The notes: generated by a model not told the origin, from the sequence alone. A stretch of DNA of 64,000 bases from Hyphomonas sediminis (GCF_019679475.1 NZ_JAIEZP010000001.1:806001-870000), one strand, 5' to 3'. Positions 43,964 through 52,698 are shown, counted from the first letter of the stretch. Numbers and translations: made by a program.

Positions 43964-44332
43964 TCATTGTTTTCTTTCCAAGTTTCTCAATTCCAGAAGC
44001 AACCCTTCCAGCACGCCTTCAAGGTTTTCGTAGACCTCATTGTTCCAGACGCGCCGGACATGCCAGCCTCCCTGCTGCAGAAAGGCTGTGCGGCGGGCAT
44101 CATGCTCCAGTTGGGACGGGGTGGCGTGTGTCGCGCCGTCCACTTCAAAGGCCAGCTTCAGCTCAACGCAGGCAAAGTCGGCAATGTAGGGGCCAATGGG
44201 CACCTGGCGCCGGAAGCGATACCCGCCGAGCTGCCTGCGCCGGAGGCGGCTCCACAGAATGACCTCGGCGTTCGGCATCGCCTTTCGAAGGGCGCGGGCC
44301 TTGCGAAGTGTCGGCTTTTCGTCGTCGCGCAT
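43964..44332 (-). CDS. DUF559 (Vsr-like) endonuclease-fold protein
   Basis: The 122 aa product starts at the ATG 44332 behind GGAGGGGGG, which is part of a repeat. It carries the DUF559 pattern LRKAMPNAEVILWSRLRRRQLGGYRFRRQVPIG, then YIADFACVELKLAFEVDGATH, with a PD-(D/E)XK-like catalytic arrangement (Asp of ADF, Glu of FEVDG). It ends in RVWNNEVYENLEGVLEGLLLEL. The cellular role of these proteins is unknown. The gene is bracketed by inverted copies of a palindromic repeat. Confidence 0.85.
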   Translation of the reverse strand: MRDDEKPTLRKARALRKAMPNAEVILWSRLRRRQLGGYRFRRQVPIGPYIADFACVELKLAFEVDGATHATPSQLEHDARRTAFLQQGGWHVRRVWNNEVYENLEGVLEGLLLELRNLERKQ

Positions 44333-44379
44333 CCCCCCTCCGACTGCTTCGCAGCCACCTCCCCCGCAAGCGGGGGAGG
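44333..44379 (-). repeat. GC-rich palindromic repeat, copy 3 (5' of DUF559)
   Basis: Read on the minus strand the unit begins CCTCCCCCGCTTGCGGGGGAGG, has a small GGCTGCGAAGCAG hairpin and ends GGAGGGGGG directly against the DUF559 ATG, supplying its ribosome site. It is inverted relative to copy 1. Confidence 0.75.
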
Positions 44380-44433
44380 AGACCAGCCTTCCGCTTCCAG
44401 CATCGCACTTCGATCCGGCGCAGCGCAACTTGT

Positions 44434-44480
44434 TCCTCCCCTGCGCAGCGGGGGAGGTGCCCCGCAGGGGCGGAGGGGGC
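44434..44480 (+). repeat. GC-rich palindromic repeat, copy 2
   Basis: The unit has the same plan as copy 1: CCTCCCCTGCGCAGCGGGGGAGG, then GCCCCGCAGGGGC and GGAGGGGGC. It is in the same orientation as copy 1 and opposite to the neighbouring copy 3, and lies just beyond the htpX stop. Confidence 0.75.
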
Positions 44481-44503
44481 CTTCAAAAGACCTGACGCTG
44501 CCC

Positions 44504-45397
44504 TCAGCCCCAGGGGCCAGCCGACCGCGCCGCCGGGGCCGGGGCGTTGGAAATGCCCATTTCCCCGGCCATTCGGCGCAGGGCTTCCACGCGGTTTGCC
44601 GTCGAAGGGTGGGTGGAGAACAGATTGTCCGCCCCGCGCCCGTTCAACGGGTTGGAGATATACATATGCGCCATCGCGGGGTTACGCTCCGCATAGGGAT
44701 TGATCTGCGCGCGCGCCCCGCGCTCGATCTTCTCCAGCGCGGAGGCGAGCCAGAGCGGGTTGCCGCAGATTTCCGCGCCGCGCGCGTCAGCCTCATATTC
44801 GCGCGAGCGGCTGATCGCCATCTGCACAAGGCCGGCTGCCATCGGCGCAAAGATCATGATCGCGATGGAGCCCAGAAGGCCCGCGCGCTCCCGCCCGAAG
44901 AACAGCGCAAAGTTTGCCAGCATACCGATCGCGCCGGCCAGCGTTGCCGTCACCGTCATCGTCAGCGTGTCGCGGTTCTGAACATGGGCCAGCTCATGCG
45001 CCATCACGCCGGCCACTTCCTCGCGCGTCAGCATGTTCAGCAGGCCGGTCGTCGCCGCCACGGCGGCATTCTTCGGGTCGCGGCCCGTGGCAAAGGCGTT
45101 GGGCTGGGGCGTGTCGATCACATAGACCTTCGGCTGCGGCAGGCCGGCGGCGTCCGCCAGCTTCGCCACATCCTGCCGGAAGGCGCGCAGCATCGGATTG
45201 CTCGTCCCTTCAGGCACTTCCTGCGCGCCCTGCATCCGCAGGACCATCTTGTCGGAGTTCCACCACGCAAACACGTTCATGCCCGCGGCCACCACGAAGG
45301 CGATCGCCATACCCACCGTGCCGCCCACGAGGAAGCCGATGGCCATGAAGATGGCCGTCATCGCGGCGAGAAGGATGAAAGTCTTGGCCGTGCCCAT
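44504..45397 (-). CDS. htpX: HtpX membrane zinc metalloprotease
   Basis: The 297 aa M48 protease has hydrophobic segments near the N-terminus ([39 protein letters not shown]), the zinc motif [10 protein letters not shown], a third Zn ligand region [14 protein letters not shown] and the C-terminal [18 protein letters not shown]. It takes part in quality control of membrane proteins. The ATG at 45397 has GAGGAG ten bases upstream; 45415 is an alternative start. Confidence 0.95.
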   Translation of the reverse strand: MGTAKTFILLAAMTAIFMAIGFLVGGTVGMAIAFVVAAGMNVFAWWNSDKMVLRMQGAQEVPEGTSNPMLRAFRQDVAKLADAAGLPQPKVYVIDTPQPNAFATGRDPKNAAVAATTGLLNMLTREEVAGVMAHELAHVQNRDTLTMTVTATLAGAIGMLANFALFFGRERAGLLGSIAIMIFAPMAAGLVQMAISRSREYEADARGAEICGNPLWLASALEKIERGARAQINPYAERNPAMAHMYISNPLNGRGADNLFSTHPSTANRVEALRRMAGEMGISNAPAPAARSAGPWG

Positions 45398-45501
45398 CGG
45401 TGGGGTGCTCCTCATCAACAAGAACGAAGCCTGCGCGCCTTTGCGCAATTCGTATTCGGGTAACTATATGGGAAAGGGTGAACGACTGGGAAAGATTTGG
45501 A

Positions 45502-45711
45502 ATGACGCAGCCGCTGCCCGAAGATGAGATCGCCCGCCGCGCTGGCCTGCCCGAAGCGGCCCGCCGCGCGCTGGAAGAGGCCGACGCCCGCAAGGCCGCC
45601 GAAGCCCCTGATTCTGCTGCGCTTCCCGAAGGCGAAATCGGCGGCCCGAAGAAGATCGAACCCACCCGCTTCGGCGATTGGGAACGCAAAGGCATCGCCT
45701 ACGATTTCTGA
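45502..45711 (+). CDS. DUF1674/SDHAF4-family protein
   Basis: The 69 aa product ends EIGGPKKIEPTRFGDWERKG followed by IAYDF, the conserved DUF1674 motif that also defines mitochondrial SDHAF4, a succinate dehydrogenase assembly factor. The N-terminal half is Ala- and acid-rich and probably disordered. An assembly role for flavinylated SdhA is inferred from the family. It is divergent from htpX. Confidence 0.88.
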   Translation: MTQPLPEDEIARRAGLPEAARRALEEADARKAAEAPDSAALPEGEIGGPKKIEPTRFGDWERKGIAYDF

Positions 45712-46130
45712 AATTTAATCCGCCGCCCCTTCGCCCCGCTCCCGCGCGAGGGGCGCCAGGGGTGAGGGGCGCGCGTCCTCTCAACCGGCTCATCCTGAGC
45801 GAAGTCGAAGGACGAGCCGGTCCGGCGCTCCGCCATGTGGCCCATCCTTCGACTTCGCTCAGGATGAGTGTTGCTCTGTGGAGGGAATGGTTTGCTGCTC
45901 GCCGCCGCTCACGCTCACGGCGTCTGCGTCGCGCTGGGTTTCTCCAACTCAAGGCGCCGGGGAAATTGATGGAAGCGATCAAGCTGCCGCATTTGGGGAG
46001 ATGAGTTTCATGCAGTAATCGGAGATTGGACAAATGCGGCAACTTGCACTTCCCGTCAATATTAGGTTGATCACAAGCTTTAAAATGGGATCATTGCGGT
46101 GAATAAATAGAACAGCAAAGGTGCCGGTCG
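45712..46130. repeat. Gene-free stretch with 24 bp inverted repeat
   Basis: No gene is supported. A perfect inverted repeat has 24 bp arms at 45789-45812 and 45845-45868 (core CATCCTGAGCGAAGTCGAAG), separated by 32 bp. This is of the kind of dispersed palindrome seen in many bacterial genomes. GC-rich palindromic bits precede it at 45725-45765. The last 110 bases are AT-richer and contain the ribosome site of the next gene. Confidence 0.7.
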
Positions 46131-47417
46131 ATGGCGGCGTTCAACGAAAACGATGTCCACAAGCATCTTCTTGGCGCTGGCTTAGAGTCGTTGATTTTGG
46201 ACTGCTCTGCATTCGACTTACCCGCAGATCAAAATACATCCACGGCATTTGGAGAAGAAGGAGACTTCGTCCTTTGGCGGATTATCAAAGAGCGTGCATT
46301 TGCAAAACTGAAGAGACTTCACCAATCAATCAGATGCGGCGACCTGATTGGCAGCAAGGTTCAGCTAAAGTTGGGGGGCGAGGGAGGGGCAATGGAGCTC
46401 GACTTCCTCGGTGTACATGAGGGCGGGTTATTTGTTCTGGAGTTGAAGGTCAGTAAGTCCGCTGAGCGAAATGCTTTCTCAGAGCTGTTTGCTTACAGCA
46501 ACTACATCGCTGGAATGTTTGCTTTATCAGGTCGGCAGGACATTGCAAACGTGCTGGTAGCCAACATTGAGAACCAAATCACTCGGCAAGCTTTCCTCTA
46601 CGACCTGCTAATCAATGATAGAAACATTGTGGTGTACAGACCAAAATTCGATACCGATCAAGTAAGTAGCCTTAGGCTCGAAATGTATTTGCCAAGTGAC
46701 GAGGATTTTCGTCACTTTTCCAACGAGCTCTTATCGCACGAATCTATGGCTTGCGTTGTGATTTCATTTGATGATGTTGATGGCTGGTTCGACAGCAATG
46801 AGATGAGCGGAAGTCTAAACGATACTACCCTCCAAAACCTTTCAGCGCTCAGCACTTATGCCGCGCAGCTGATGGAGGCGGAAAATCTGCATGGCTTCTG
46901 TTTTATTCGCAAACCCTGGGCGGAGATTCCACGATTCTACCGGAACAGCCTCTTCATCTGCGCTGTAAATCCCTTTGGTGCTGCGGAACCCAATCGCTCG
47001 AATGAGATCGTCGCCCAGATTGACCCTACTTTTCATTCAGAATTCTTCGCCGCGCCCGAACTATCTTTCGATGGCCGACTAATCCGACTAGCCCAACGCG
47101 CTGTAAGCGACTGCCTCACGTACACGCATCAAGGTGAATGCGAGACGCCACGGTGGAGCGCGCTCATTTTGCAGATGCAAGAGGTAGTTTTCACACACAA
47201 CTTCGGATTCCGTCCGACCGGAATCTTCCGCGAGGCTTATGGCAGTTACGTTGCTTCGCTGTACGCCCACAACCATTTCCGAGAAGGGCACAAGCATGAT
47301 ATTGACAAGCTTCAAATCAACGAAATCAACAACTGGCTTCGCGCTTGGTCATTTATGGAAGGTTGTGGGTTTACCGAGCACTCGCTCGGTAATGATGATG
47401 AAGAAAACGAGCAATGA
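46131..47417 (+). CDS. Putative PD-(D/E)XK nuclease-fold protein
   Basis: The 428 aa product has a PD-(D/E)XK-like core: Asp91 in MELDFLG, then Glu104 and Lys106 in FVLELKVSKS, preceded by an acidic helix GEEGDFVLWRII near residue 42. The following FSELFAYSNYIAGMF resembles the helix that completes such folds. Residues from about 140 to 428 show no recognised domain. Composition is more AT-rich than its neighbours, so it is probably transferred. There is no methyltransferase or helicase beside it. The ATG has AAAGGTG 9 bases upstream. It may be a stand-alone nuclease, possibly defensive. Confidence 0.72.
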   Translation: MAAFNENDVHKHLLGAGLESLILDCSAFDLPADQNTSTAFGEEGDFVLWRIIKERAFAKLKRLHQSIRCGDLIGSKVQLKLGGEGGAMELDFLGVHEGGLFVLELKVSKSAERNAFSELFAYSNYIAGMFALSGRQDIANVLVANIENQITRQAFLYDLLINDRNIVVYRPKFDTDQVSSLRLEMYLPSDEDFRHFSNELLSHESMACVVISFDDVDGWFDSNEMSGSLNDTTLQNLSALSTYAAQLMEAENLHGFCFIRKPWAEIPRFYRNSLFICAVNPFGAAEPNRSNEIVAQIDPTFHSEFFAAPELSFDGRLIRLAQRAVSDCLTYTHQGECETPRWSALILQMQEVVFTHNFGFRPTGIFREAYGSYVASLYAHNHFREGHKHDIDKLQINEINNWLRAWSFMEGCGFTEHSLGNDDEENEQ

Positions 47418-47485
47418 GGCAACAACAGGCTGCTGCAGATACGTCATGCTTTCTAAATAGAAATAGTTGTTCCATCCACAGCCCC

Positions 47486-48508
47486 TCAAACCACCCCAAA
47501 CTCAATCAAGCTCCGTGCCCCGGCAATCACGCCCTCTTCGCTCGTGCGCGGTTGCCAGCCCAGCACGCGCTTTGCCTTCTCGCTGGAGATGTGGCGTTCG
47601 CGGTTGAGTTCCGGGATGAGTTGTTTGGCGGGTGGGTTGATGAGGGCGATGAGGCGCAGCGCCCAGCCGGGTATGTCCCTGGACGGAACTTTTGAGGCAT
47701 AGGCTGGGAATTCGCGGGCGATGATCTCGGCGGCCTCGCGGAACCAGATGAACCGGTCGCCCACAAGGAAGCGTTCGCCCGCCGCTGCCGGATGAGTCAT
47801 CGCGGCCACATGCGCGGCGGCCACATCGCGCACGTCCACGATCACGAAGCCGGTGCGCGGGGTGCCCGGCAGTTTGCCAGACATCAGCTGCGTGAGAATT
47901 TCGACCGAGGCGGAGAAATCCGCCCCCATCACCGGCCCCAGCACGAGGGCAGGGTTGATGGTGGTCAGCTCCAGCCCCTGGCCTTCGCCCTTCACATAGT
48001 CCCAGGCCGCGCGCTCGGCGGCGAGCTTGGAGCGGATATAGGGCGTCATGTCCGGGGCGCCATTGTCCTGCGACCAGTGTTCCTCCGTGATCGGATTGGG
48101 CCGGTCGTTGCCCCAGCCATAGGCGCAGGCCGCCATGGAGGAGGTCATCACCACGCGTTTGACGCCCGCCGCCTTCGCCGCTTTGAGCGCGCGCAGGGCG
48201 CCGTCCCGGGCGGGAATGATCAGCTCGTCGGCATTCTTCGGCACGGTCGCCGGAATGGGGGAGGCGATGTGGTGGATATAGTCCACGCCCTCGGCCGCCT
48301 CTGCCCAGCCCTTGTCGGAGGTCAGGTCCGCTTCATGGACTTTGATATGGATCGGCTTGCCGGCATAAGCGCTCAGCGCGGCGTTCAGCGGCGCGGCCTT
48401 GGCCGCCGAGCGGGCCGTGCCCGAAACCTCATGGCCTGCTTCCACTAGCTGGTGGATCACATGCCCGGCGATGAAACCCGTCGCCCCCGTTACCAGAACT
48501 TTCGCCAT
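47486..48508 (-). CDS. NAD-dependent epimerase/dihydroflavonol reductase-like
   Basis: The 340 aa extended SDR has the cofactor loop VTGATGFIAGHVIHQL, the catalytic YIRSK motif (Tyr-x-x-x-Lys) and the DFR-like segment VVMTSSMAACAYGW. The late part has VDVRDVAAAHVAAM and KRVLGWQPRTSEE. It could reduce an aldehyde or ketone; the substrate is unknown. GGGAGGATG precedes the ATG. A strong promoter with a palindrome lies upstream. Confidence 0.88.
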   Translation of the reverse strand: MAKVLVTGATGFIAGHVIHQLVEAGHEVSGTARSAAKAAPLNAALSAYAGKPIHIKVHEADLTSDKGWAEAAEGVDYIHHIASPIPATVPKNADELIIPARDGALRALKAAKAAGVKRVVMTSSMAACAYGWGNDRPNPITEEHWSQDNGAPDMTPYIRSKLAAERAAWDYVKGEGQGLELTTINPALVLGPVMGADFSASVEILTQLMSGKLPGTPRTGFVIVDVRDVAAAHVAAMTHPAAAGERFLVGDRFIWFREAAEIIAREFPAYASKVPSRDIPGWALRLIALINPPAKQLIPELNRERHISSEKAKRVLGWQPRTSEEGVIAGARSLIEFGVV

Positions 48509-48531
48509 TTCATCCTCCCGATTTGGTGAGA

Positions 48532-48560
48532 ACGATAAACGATACGTTTTTTATTCACAA
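48532..48560 (-). promoter_or_regulatory. Promoter with embedded palindromic operator
   Basis: On the minus strand TTGTGA (48560-48555) and TATCGT (48537-48532) are 17 bp apart, a good -35/-10 pair. The palindrome AAACGTATCGTTT lies at 48537-48549 inside the spacer. It resembles a TetR-type operator. It would drive the reductase gene starting at 48508. No regulator gene is adjacent. Confidence 0.45.
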
Positions 48561-48710
48561 TGGGGGTGTGGAATTCTGTTCGCGTTCGGGATGCAGGCGG
48601 CGCGGGGAGGGATCAAGCTGACACGCAATGTACCCCGAAATGACCCAAAAAGTCCCAAAGAGTCCCTGTTTGTCCTCAAAAGTACACGGTTTGATACGGG
48701 GAGTGCCCTG

Positions 48711-49673
48711 TCAGACAGGCTTTGGCGGCAGTGGGGGCTTCTTCCGGTTCAGCCGGTGTTCCCGCCAGGTGATGTAGAGGGTCGAGGTGATGATGATCCC
48801 CGCGCCCAGCCAGACGAACGGCCCCGGCAGCAGCCGGATCATCACCCAGTCGGCCAGCGTCGCCATCGGCAGGCGCACATAGTCGAGCGGGGAGAGGAAC
48901 GAGGCGTCGCCCACCGACATGCCCTTGATGAAGCAGAACTGGGCGACAAACCCGGCAAACGCCATCGCAAGGATCAGGGCCCAGCCCATCAGGTCCGGGC
49001 TGCTCCAATAGAACAGGGCGAAGGGCAAAATAATGATGGAAGACAGGAAGTTAGCCCATACCAGCAGGGCCAGCGGCGCATGGATTCCCGTCAGCGATTT
49101 CACCAGCACGATGGTGAACGCAAAGCAGAGCGAGGAGAGAAGGGCAAACAGCGCGCCGAGGTTCAGATGCGTGCCCCCTTCGGCCCCCAGCAGCGCCGGC
49201 ACCAGCGTCATGATCAGCACGCCCGCAAAGCCGATCACCACTGCGCCGCCCCGGTGAATGCCCACCTTCTCGTGCAGCAGGATGATCGCCAGCAGCGTCA
49301 CGAACAGCGGCCTTGTGAAAGAGAGCGCATTGAACTCCGCCAGCGGCAGTCCGAAGATCGGCCAGATCGCAATCAACCCGAACACAAACCCTGCCGACCC
49401 GATCAGGCTGCGGGTCACCAGCGCGCCAAACCGCGCGGTGTGGATCTTCACGCCGCCGATCCACACGAACGGCATCGCGATCGCAAAAGCCAGGCAACTG
49501 CGCCAGAATGCGAGGAAAATCGGGTGGGTATCGGCGGTGATTTCCTTGGCCAGCGCGATATGCAGCGTATAGCCCGCGCCCGAAACCAGCATCCACAGCG
49601 CCCCCTGAAGATTGCCCGAAAGGCGCGTGGCCCCTACAGACGGGGAGGGTTCAGAAGGTGCTTTGCCGCTCAT
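48711..49673 (-). CDS. EamA/RhaT-family transporter (DMT superfamily)
   Basis: The 320 aa protein has about ten hydrophobic segments, with GALWMLVSGAGYTLHIALAKEI, FGLIAIWPIFGLPLAEFNALSF and LFVTLLAIILLHEKVGIHRGGAVVIGFAGVLI, the EamA repeat pattern. Family members export amino acids, purines or other metabolites. The ATG at 49673 shares the sequence CATG with the ATG of the divergent gene at 49672. The substrate is unknown. Confidence 0.88.
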   Translation of the reverse strand: MSGKAPSEPSPSVGATRLSGNLQGALWMLVSGAGYTLHIALAKEITADTHPIFLAFWRSCLAFAIAMPFVWIGGVKIHTARFGALVTRSLIGSAGFVFGLIAIWPIFGLPLAEFNALSFTRPLFVTLLAIILLHEKVGIHRGGAVVIGFAGVLIMTLVPALLGAEGGTHLNLGALFALLSSLCFAFTIVLVKSLTGIHAPLALLVWANFLSSIIILPFALFYWSSPDLMGWALILAMAFAGFVAQFCFIKGMSVGDASFLSPLDYVRLPMATLADWVMIRLLPGPFVWLGAGIIITSTLYITWREHRLNRKKPPLPPKPV

Positions 49674-49956
49674 GCTGCTGTTTTCACCAGAAGAGATTGA
49701 AGAGATCGACCGGCTCTGGAGGAGCCTGCCAGCCGGCCACATGTGGACCGGATGGGCCGCTGTTGGCCAGTCCCCGGCGACGGTCTGGATCTATCGGTCG
49801 CGGGCCCATTGGCGCCGCTTCCCGCTGACCCGCACTGAAGCAGGCTATGCCCTCAGCGACGATGCCGGCCGCCTGTTCCGGCAGGCAGCCAGCCTGGAAG
49901 AGCTGCTGCGCGCGGTTGAGGCGGTGCCGGGCCTCGCCGATCCGCCTCAGGACTGA
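49672..49956 (+). CDS. Small hypothetical protein
   Basis: The 94 aa product begins MLLFSPEEIEEIDRLWRSLP and reads like a folded domain (GWAAVGQSPATVWIYRSRAHWRRFPLTRTEAGYALSD). No family is recognised. Its ATG overlaps the divergent EamA ATG through the palindrome CATG. AGAAGGTG lies 9 bases upstream. The stop overlaps the convergent SDR gene end by 10 bp. Confidence 0.6.
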   Translation: MLLFSPEEIEEIDRLWRSLPAGHMWTGWAAVGQSPATVWIYRSRAHWRRFPLTRTEAGYALSDDAGRLFRQAASLEELLRAVEAVPGLADPPQD

Positions 49957-50831
49957 GCGTTGGCCTGCTGGGCGAGGCGCATCTGCTCGGCCTGCTCGGG
50001 CGAAATGCCAAGCGAATCAAGGATCGGGCTTGCCGCCGTCTCGTCCCAGCTGTGGCGCGGGCCAACCGTGATGCCGCCATCGACGAGGAACTCGCCCCCG
50101 GTGATGAAGCCTGCCGCGTCGGAGCCGAGGAAGGCGGCCATCTCGGCAATGTCGCTGCCTTTGCCCACCCGGCCGATGGGCTGCATCTTGCCGCCGGCCT
50201 GCGCCAGCATTTCAGCCATCTGATCGGCCACTTCCCGCGGCATGCCGAGTGACGCGCCGAAGATGGAGGTAGCGATAAAGCCGGGCAGGATGGCGTTCAC
50301 GCGGATCTTGTATTTGGCCAGCTCTGCGGCCGCGAGCCTGGAGAAGTGGGCCACGCCTTTCTTGGCGACGGAGTAGGTGATCGGCGCGTAGCCCGCGCAG
50401 ACAGCGCTGACTGAGGAGGTGTTGATGATCGCGCCGCCCTTGGCCTTCATGTGGGGGATGGCGAATTTCGTGCCAGCAAACACCTGCTTCAGCAGCAGGT
50501 TCATGGTCTGATCGTAGCCGTCGAGGTCCAGCTCCTCCACCGAGGTGTTGGTGCCGCCATGGCCGGCATTGTTCCACACGATGTCGAGCGATCCGAAGGC
50601 TTCGGGGCCTGCGTCCATGATGGCTTTCAGCTCATCCATATTGGTCACGTCACAGTGGACAAAACGCAGCTTGTCCTTGCCGAAACGGGTTTCCAGCGCG
50701 CGGCCTTTTTCGTCCTGGATGTCGCCGGCGATGACCCTGGCGCCTGCCGCGATGAAGGTTTCCACGCCTGCCAGCCCGATACCGCTCGCCGCGCCGGTGA
50801 TCACGGCCACCTTGCCCTTGAGATCTGCCAT
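49947..50831 (-). CDS. Short-chain dehydrogenase/reductase
   Basis: The 294 aa classical SDR has the TGAASGIG cofactor loop, NNAGHGG, SSVSAVCAGYAPITYSVAKKG (catalytic Tyr/Lys as YSVAKK) and the ending GGEFLVDGGITVGP. Its tail (RHSWDETAASPILDSLG) is longer than that of most SDRs. The start is the ATG at 50831 behind GGGAGG. The substrate is unknown. Confidence 0.9.
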   Translation of the reverse strand: MADLKGKVAVITGAASGIGLAGVETFIAAGARVIAGDIQDEKGRALETRFGKDKLRFVHCDVTNMDELKAIMDAGPEAFGSLDIVWNNAGHGGTNTSVEELDLDGYDQTMNLLLKQVFAGTKFAIPHMKAKGGAIINTSSVSAVCAGYAPITYSVAKKGVAHFSRLAAAELAKYKIRVNAILPGFIATSIFGASLGMPREVADQMAEMLAQAGGKMQPIGRVGKGSDIAEMAAFLGSDAAGFITGGEFLVDGGITVGPRHSWDETAASPILDSLGISPEQAEQMRLAQQANAQS

Positions 50832-50930
50832 ATTGTTTTCCTCCCGTTTCTCCCGACATGCGGCGCCATTCCGCAAGGGGCGTCAAGGGACAAAGATGAC
50901 GGCAGCGTCAAATTTTGAGGATCGAACGCC

Positions 50931-51812
50931 CTAGCGCCGCTTCAGGCCAAACCGCTTGATGAACACCTTGTCCAGCCAGCGTTTCGGCAGGCGGCTGGCG
51001 ATGGTGAAATTGGTCAGCTTGTCGGGCACAGGCGCATAGCGCGCTTTGGGGTTGGGATGGCAGAGCGCCTTCTCGATCACCTGCGCAATCTCTTCAGGGG
51101 GAAGGCCGGTCTTCCCGCCGTTGAGCATTGTCTCTTCGAAGATTTTCAGCGGTTTGGCCCAATCGCTGCTGGCATATGGCCCGCTTTCATTGGCCTGTTC
51201 CGCCTTGTCCCAGATGGGAGTGCGCACGGAGCCTGGCCCGATGGCGATGGCGTCGATGCCATAGATGGCGAGTTCGCGGCGCAGCGTATCGGTCATCGCC
51301 TCATTGGCATGCTTGGTGGCGGTATAGGCGCCGAGGAAGGGCGCCGCGATCCGTCCGCCGACGGACGTGATGGTGACGATCCGCCCCGGCGGCCCCTGCC
51401 GGACCGGATCGCTGCCCAGCAGCGGCACGGCGGCCTGCGTCACGCGCAGCTGGCCAAAGACGTTGACCGCAAAATGCGCTTCGAAATCGTCCAGCGGCTG
51501 AATGGCCAGCGGACCCATCTTGGCGATGCCGGCATTGTTGACGAGGCCCGTGAGGCGCCGGTTGCACAGCGCCGTTCCGATGGCATCCATTGCCGCGCTT
51601 ACCTGTTCCGCGCTTGTCACATCCAGCGGGACGGGCCTCAGGTCTCCCGTTGCGCTCAGGCGCAGCGCGCTGGCGTCCTTCTCGGATCGCACGCCGGCAA
51701 ACACGGTCCAACCAATCGCCGCCAGATGCCGCGCAGCCGCCGCGCCTATGCCGGTGGAGGCGCCAGTGATCAGGACGGAGCGGGCGAGGGCAGGGGCAGA
51801 GATATCGGTCAT
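50931..51812 (-). CDS. SDR family oxidoreductase
   Basis: The 293 aa protein has the cofactor loop TGASTGIG, VNNAGIAKMGPL and the catalytic Ser-Tyr-Lys in TSVGGRIAAPFLGAYTATKHA (YTATK). The C-terminal region is basic (RLPKRWLDKVFIKRFGLKRR). It resembles the retinol-dehydrogenase-like SDRs. Substrate is unknown. It lies upstream of the previous SDR on the same strand. Confidence 0.88.
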   Translation of the reverse strand: MTDISAPALARSVLITGASTGIGAAAARHLAAIGWTVFAGVRSEKDASALRLSATGDLRPVPLDVTSAEQVSAAMDAIGTALCNRRLTGLVNNAGIAKMGPLAIQPLDDFEAHFAVNVFGQLRVTQAAVPLLGSDPVRQGPPGRIVTITSVGGRIAAPFLGAYTATKHANEAMTDTLRRELAIYGIDAIAIGPGSVRTPIWDKAEQANESGPYASSDWAKPLKIFEETMLNGGKTGLPPEEIAQVIEKALCHPNPKARYAPVPDKLTNFTIASRLPKRWLDKVFIKRFGLKRR

Positions 51813-51838
51813 GCCCTGTTATACGCGTGAGACGCCGA

Positions 51839-52354
51839 TCAGTTTTCAGATTTCTTCCCGCCGCCTTCAATCACCGTGAAGCGGGGTTTGGTCTGGCGCA
51901 GGCGTGTGATCTTGCCAGGCTCTGGCGGAGACAGGCTCGACGCGGGCACAAGCGTGGGCCGCGCCTTGGTGGGCGGCGGCGGTGGCGCGTCTTCCATTTC
52001 GGGCATTTCAGGCGGCACAGCGTCAGCGCCGGGATCTTCGCGCCGGGAGGGCGGCTTGCGCTTCATGCCCATCGGCTTGCGGGTCTGCAGGCCGCGCGAG
52101 GCCTTGCCACGGGCTTTCTTGTCGATCTCGCGCAATTTGGCCTGTTGCAGGCTGGAGAGGGCCTCGCCATCGGCGCCTTTCATGGGATCGGCGAAGGCGG
52201 ACCCGAATTTCTCGATCCGGCCCTCAACCTCTTCAAGGAACTCGCGTTCCCAATCCGACAAAGGTGGCCCCAGGCCCTGCTCGGCAAGCTGGGCAGCGCG
52301 CCTCAGCTTCCGCAGCGCGGCGCGTTTCTTGCGCTCGTCGACCTCTCTGCCCAT
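51839..52354 (-). CDS. Hypothetical protein with basic and Pro-rich tail
   Basis: The 171 aa product has a helical N-terminus (VDERKKRAALRKLRRAAQLAEQGLGPPLSDWEREFLEEVEGRIEKFGSAF), a basic middle (KKARGKASRGLQTRKP) and a Pro-rich, probably disordered C-terminus (PPEMPEMEDAPPPPPTKARP). No domain is recognised. It may bind nucleic acid, which is only suggested by charge. It lies downstream of gapR on the same strand. Confidence 0.72.
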   Translation of the reverse strand: MGREVDERKKRAALRKLRRAAQLAEQGLGPPLSDWEREFLEEVEGRIEKFGSAFADPMKGADGEALSSLQQAKLREIDKKARGKASRGLQTRKPMGMKRKPPSRREDPGADAVPPEMPEMEDAPPPPPTKARPTLVPASSLSPPEPGKITRLRQTKPRFTVIEGGGKKSEN

Positions 52355-52391
52355 AGGCCTATCTCAGACGAGTTTGCGGCTGGGTGCAATC

Positions 52392-52658
52392 TCAGGCTTC
52401 GCCCAGCGCGATCAGGTAGGTTTCCAGGATCATTTCCTGTTCGTCGCGTTCGGCTTTGTCGATTTTCCGCAGACGGACCACCTGGCGCAGCGCCTTGGTA
52501 TCAAAGCCGATGGCCTTGGCTTCGGCGTAGACTTCCTTGATCTGCTCGGCGACCTCTTTCTTTTCCTCTTCCAGACGCTCGATCTTGGCGATGGTCTGGC
52601 GGAGTTTTTCCCGGGTCGTTTCGTCGATCTTGGTCAGCTCGAAGCTGTCATCGTCCAT
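52392..52658 (-). CDS. gapR: Nucleoid-associated protein GapR (DUF2312)
   Basis: The 88 aa product from the ATG at 52658 matches GapR of Caulobacter: [69 protein letters not shown]. GapR forms a clamp that binds overtwisted AT-rich DNA and supports replication and chromosome segregation in that bacterium. The length is almost the same as the Caulobacter protein. The frame continues upstream to 52745 without a start of better quality. Confidence 0.93.
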   Translation of the reverse strand: MDDDSFELTKIDETTREKLRQTIAKIERLEEEKKEVAEQIKEVYAEAKAIGFDTKALRQVVRLRKIDKAERDEQEMILETYLIALGEA

Positions 52659-52698
52659 GGGGTGTCCTTTCCGGGGTCTTGAAGCGAAGGCGAGGCTA

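Noticed and set aside
43901-45463. Plus-strand frame of 530 codons through DUF559 and htpX
   Set aside because: It reads through palindromic repeats and the antisense of htpX, and shows only repeat-derived sequence.
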